From Ptiloglossa arizonensis (Eukaryota; Arthropoda; Insecta; Hymenoptera; Colletidae): a stretch of DNA of 64,000 bases. The stretch's first letter is position 1, and each line of letters starts with the position of its first letter. The notes below the pieces were generated by a model. That model saw only the letters and a list, made by a program, of their open reading frames with translations, was not told the origin of the DNA and did not search any database. This document shows positions 60,004-64,000 of this stretch, piece after piece. The stretch lies in contig NC_135061.1 in NCBI RefSeq assembly GCF_051014685.1, positions 1,692,529 through 1,756,528 on the forward strand. The letters are read 5' to 3'. The position numbers were made by a program, and so were the translations under genes.

Positions 60004-61551
60004 TAGTGTATAAAGTCACATCTTATGTAAGTGTAAATAGATTTACACTTGCATTGTAATAAAAATGAAGTCTTTAACCTTGTACTAACAGCTCGTGATA
60101 AATATTACCAGAGTAGCCCGAGATCATGTAGAACCTGCAGGAATGACAGACTGGTTAGAGGGCCAACGACGATAACCATTAGACTCGTGCGGGGCGACAG
60201 GAACAACCATTCGACTTATGGGGTTCGATAAGGACACCGACCGGAAATGTGAGATTCAATAGGAACCATTGTAGATCTGTTTGAATCAACACGATCAACC
60301 ATCGAACTCGTGGTATCCGATAATGGTACTACCTGACTCGTGAAACCCGAGGAGGACATCTCTTGAAAATGTACATGGGATCCGGTAGAATCCACAACAG
60401 ATAAATCGGAACAGATGGGGATGATGTTGAACATCGTGCAATACGAGGAAAATAATTTTTGGACAGGATAATAAGAAACCAAAGCGACGAAAGTCAAAAG
60501 TTGAACATCTTACGAGCAGTATTTTAGTCGTACGCGACATTAATTTGTTTCAATCGTTGCTAGGTGACGTGCAACGTGAAAAATAGGGATGAAAGTTTCG
60601 AATCTACTACACAAAAATTCGATTTTACTTGGAAGTACTGCTACTGTGTCCCGAAGTACTTATAAAGGGTTCGAATCTAACCAATCCCATCGCTACTTGT
60701 ACACCTCGCACTTGTTGCTGAGTCTTGGGAACTCAGGGTTGCCTAGAGTTCCATAGTCTTTGGAGTTCTATAGGATCCCGTAGAATCGGGAGGTTCTCGT
60801 GCATTCTATCGTGTACAGTATGTGGGTTCTCGTGTACTTTTATAGAAACCATGCATCCTGGACTATTCATACCTGGTGTTCATCAATGATAACGACTTAA
60901 CTGTTCCTGGGAGTTCATATTCGAATCGAATTTAATGATTGTCGATACTGTTTATGCAATTTTAGGGGTTTGAATTGAGACTATTCGTAATGGAGAATAG
61001 AGTTTCATTTAAGTTTACGTTCGAAAGTATCTATACGTATCGATTGCACGAAAATCTGAGTAGTATCGACTAGTGTTGAGTAAGACAAAAGCTAGAATAC
61101 TATTGCAATACTACTAATTATCGTTTTAAGAAGAGGCTTTGTGAAAAATTCTATGTAAATCTATATTAGTTATTTCAGTTGATTAATTTTGTGTTTTTAT
61201 ATCTAACGAAGTTTAAACGTTATATTTTGTGTACATATTTTGTATTATAATAAACAATTTCTCACAAAATGCCAAAAGTTAGAGTACTAAAAAAATTACA
61301 ATAACGTAACATGTGCATTAAATTACAATGTCCACATACCTTTCGTCTTCAGCTATACTAAACATTTTGCTCTTTTGTATTATTTTGTGCCCGTACAGAA
61401 ATTAGTTTGCATTACGTGTATATCTTTCTTCTATTAAACTTTAATAAATAAGAAACTTTGGTTACTTAGGCTTGTGTCGTTAACTTTACTTTTGATCGTT
61501 TATAATAGAACCTTAAGTGTCAACACAAATACCGACGCGAATGCATAAATA
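60004..61551. other. Sequence with degenerate short-phrase repeats, no gene
   Basis: Between about 60,160 and 60,365 the phrase GACTCGTG followed by CCGA or CGA and GGA/ACC recurs four times in degenerate form (for example CTCGTGCGGGGCGA, CTTATGGGGTTCGA, CTCGTGGTATCCGA, CTCGTGAAACCCGA). Between 60,740 and 60,850 phrases such as CCGTAGAATCGGGAGG and GGGTTCTCGTGTAC recall the array at 1-215. The 81- and 93-codon minus frames overlap these. From 60,900 to 61,550 nothing was recognised. Confidence 0.5.
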
Positions 61552-61682
61552 TTGTGTTGTTCGAAAAGTCACATAGTTTTCCAAAATGGAGAATATAAAA
61601 TTTAATAAAATATTTACACACTCGAAAAAAATCGTGTTTCATTTTCACCAAAGAAAACGAAATAACTTTCCAAGCAACTTAA
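61552..61682 (+). mobile_element. Family C MITE, complete, 131 bp
   Basis: TA flanks at 61,550-61,551 and 61,683-61,684; ends TTGTGTTGTTCGAAAAGTC and, inverted, TTAAGTTGCTTGGAAAGTTA. Same body phrases as the 58.25 kb copy and the same length, but more diverged. Confidence 0.88.
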
Positions 61683-62596
61683 TACATATATACCTAAATT
61701 AAAACGTGCCTGAATCTCTCGAATCCCTCTACACCCCAACTGAGGATCCTCGACGCCTTACGAAACAAACAAATGAAACAAGCTCCGTGTATTTCCAAGG
61801 ACTATTCATTTTCGTTCCCTGATTTCGTAACGACCATTACCATCCACCGATCGCGAGTAGTCGGGCTCCATAAGAGGCACCCCGTGGAAATGCATCCCTA
61901 AATGTATTTAGAATGCAAGAAAGGCAACCGTGGCGCTAGGTCCCGTAGCCAGCTACGGTCCGTATCTCGTTCCCTTGTTCCGCGGACCAAGGATTTTCGA
62001 ATCCTAATATCCAGAATTTACGATTCCTCCTGGGACGGTGGGAGAACTCGCCGTTGCGAACGCCGAAAGAAAAGTAAGTGGAATAGAAACGGAGCGGACA
62101 GGATAATTAATTTTATCGGCATCGGAAAGAAGAATTGCAGTTTCGTTGAGGATTTAGTGGGTGCACCGTTAACTGGAAGAAAGAGGAAGGCACGGCCGGT
62201 TGCTTCTGCATTCCTATCTATTCCGTGCAGCGTCTTCCCCCTGTGCCCACTGGCATCCCCATTAGCAAGCTCCGCGACGAAAAGGGAGAAATTAAAGCGA
62301 AAATAAAGCGGAAGGCGAATAAAAATAAAAGTGCTCCACGCCGTCGCTGTTGCACCAGGCCGGGTTAGGTTGGACCGGGGTACCGGCGGCAGCTGCATGC
62401 ACGAGACTCCGGGAACAGTTTCATTTACCTACCCGTAATTTCATAGCCGTTCTTCCTCACCTCCGTCCCTTAGCATCCCTTCACCTTTCTGCTCTTGCAC
62501 GCTGTCTCTCTTTCTGTGGTTCTACTGACGAGGCCACTAACATGTTTCTCCTTCTTCCACTCCCTCTCTATATTTTTAATATTCGTTCCACATATG
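61683..62596. other. CpG-richer unique sequence with a donor-like site
   Basis: A 134-codon ATG frame at 61,902-62,306 is Arg/Lys/Ser-rich and unrecognised. AAAA/GTAAGTGG at 62,074 on the plus strand is a good donor lying inside that frame, so if it is transcribed the frame would be interrupted. A 126-codon minus frame overlaps. No exon can be supported. Confidence 0.4.
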
Positions 62597-62895
62597 TGTG
62601 TATACATACATACATACATACATGCATACATACATGCATACATGCATTCATACGTGCATTCATACATACATACATATATACATGCATACATGCATACATA
62701 CATGCATTCCTACAAACATTCATACATACATACATACATACATACATACATACATACATACATGCATTCATACATACATTCATACATACATACACACATA
62801 CAGACACATATACAAACATATATACAAACATACATACAAACATACATATATATATATATATATAATGTATAATATATATACACATGCATGTATGC
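62597..62895. repeat. CATA/CATG tetranucleotide microsatellite
   Basis: About 270 bp of CATA with interspersed CATG, CATT and CATA variants, passing into a TATATATA run near 62,847-62,880. All long frames here (Ile-His-Thr-Tyr or Met-Tyr-Val-Cys repeats, up to 171 codons) are artefacts of the repeat. Confidence 0.97.
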
Positions 62896-64000
62896 ATGTG
62901 TAGACGTGCGTGTGATTGCGTGTACGTATACACGTATTCCCTCTTCTGGCCTGGCACCCTTCCGCAGTCCATCAAATGTCCGTTTTATTGTACCTCTCCA
63001 CGAGCGGAAGTGAAATTCGCAGGCGAGAAGGGCGTTGGCCCTCGGTCCCTCATAATTCGATTCCGCGAGGCGCAGCCGTCGATGCACAAGGGTTCTCGCG
63101 ATTTCGTCTGAATTTAGTTAGACGGGATGTGCATCAACCTGCTAACGAAGTATAGTCGCAGGCGCAACGTCCGTGATGTTCTTACGTGGTTTTTACAGTC
63201 TGGCGCATTTCCGGGCGGTACTTTCCATGATAACTTCGTGAGAATACAATTGGGCCAAAGCGAGCAATTTATTCGCACGGTCTCGTGTATGTAGATTACC
63301 CGCCTCCCGGCGAAACGATCATTTCTTTGCGAGTTTTCATCAGACATCGCGCCCGTGAACGACAGCGACACCGAATCTAAATAAATTGCGTGCTTTTAAT
63401 CGATAACGAACGATACCAATCGTTGAACGTTCATCCTTCGAATTTGAACGGAACGATTACGTATCTCACGATACGAAGAATCTTTGCGATTCGTTCGAAA
63501 GAAACACACGTCGTTGCTGAGAATTTATTTTAATATATTTAAACAATCTGATACAGTGACACGCAGAGGAGAATTATGTTTGCCAATTTCTAAACGTTTG
63601 AACGTTCTTAACGAATTCTGTGCATTACTTTTAAAATCGATCGAAATTTATACTCAACGAGTTATCGCATTCTCGATCCTGTTATTTGTACGTAGATTTC
63701 CAATTTCGAATATGGGACGTTTTTAAAATTTCCCGCGTTACTGTTCACACACGTATGATTATCGATTCGAAAAATATCCCCATCGATCTAACAATGTTAG
63801 TAAACTTTACCTCCATATTGACCGTTCGACAATCAGAAGCTTCGCGATCGTTAAATTTTTGTGGCCACAAATTAAATCTGTCCGATATCACCGTTGCAAT
63901 GGAACTCATTATTATCAACACCTCTGTCTCGATACCTGTTCCAGCTAATGGAGTGTATCGAGCGAAACGAATGAATTCATCGACCGATAATCGACAGAAG
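62896..64000. other. Unique sequence to the right edge, no gene recognised
   Basis: Frames of 75-85 codons lie on both strands at 62,884-63,371 in a CpG-richer stretch; none is recognised. The last 500 bases are AT-rich and carry an 80-codon frame (63,484-63,726) with no family match. Confidence 0.45.

Noticed and set aside
60665..60680. tRNA B-box-like GGTTCGAATC
   Set aside because: No A-box, cloverleaf stems or acceptor pairing could be found upstream; the same holds for similar motifs near 35,495 and 51,400.
62350..62975. 171- and 135-codon frames of His/Ile/Thr or Met/Tyr/Val/Cys
   Set aside because: Translations of the CATA microsatellite on the two strands.

Overview
This 64 kb window is eukaryotic nuclear DNA, most likely from an insect and plausibly a bee or other aculeate hymenopteran. 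The basis is an AT-rich background that is nonetheless dense in CpG (TCGA and CGAA everywhere), short Tc1/mariner-type MITEs with TA target sites, many minisatellites, and no compact gene structure. The species cannot be named from sequence alone. I recognise no conserved protein domain, rRNA or tRNA. The longest open frames are products of tandem repeats whose unit length is a multiple of three (508 aa at 48.3-49.8 kb; 182 aa at 10.6-11.1 kb) or of GC-rich or purine-rich tracts with few stops. The window reads as an intergenic desert or the inside of a very large intron.

Layout. 0-3.4 kb: a degenerate 28-bp array, an LTR-like block and a 7-copy 179/188-bp array. 4-11.2 kb: a MITE (called family A here, TIR beginning CAGGGTGTCCCGAT), a candidate recursive splice site on the minus strand, a 206-bp direct duplication, and a 5-copy 120-bp array made from a family A end. 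11.2-17 kb: a CpG-rich block, a ~250-bp array ending in an inverted copy, a polypurine tract, and two arrays (~117 bp, ~142 bp). 17-28.7 kb: family B MITE, a dispersed repeat with a TTA-rich expansion, a 60-bp array, a poly(A)-tailed retroposon with a 13-bp target-site duplication lodged in a family A MITE, and a 349-bp array. 33.7-36.8 kb: two arrays (~290 bp and ~129 bp). 43.4-49.9 kb: an exact-period 202-bp array, a 32-bp palindromic array joined to a family C MITE, and a 42-copy 36-bp array with higher-order structure. 50-64 kb: further MITE copies, a ~272-bp array, a CpG-rich candidate promoter region at about 55.2-56.9 kb, a family C-derived array at 57.2-57.8 kb, and a CATA microsatellite.

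The strongest theme is satellite birth from transposon ends: at least three arrays (10.5-11.15, 45.6-46.6 and 57.2-57.8 kb) share their unit sequence with MITE termini found elsewhere or adjacent in the window. The most interesting functional candidate is the fused acceptor/donor at about 6,281 on the minus strand, which fits a ratchet point in a long intron. Function of any open frame here is unproven; transcript evidence would decide it.
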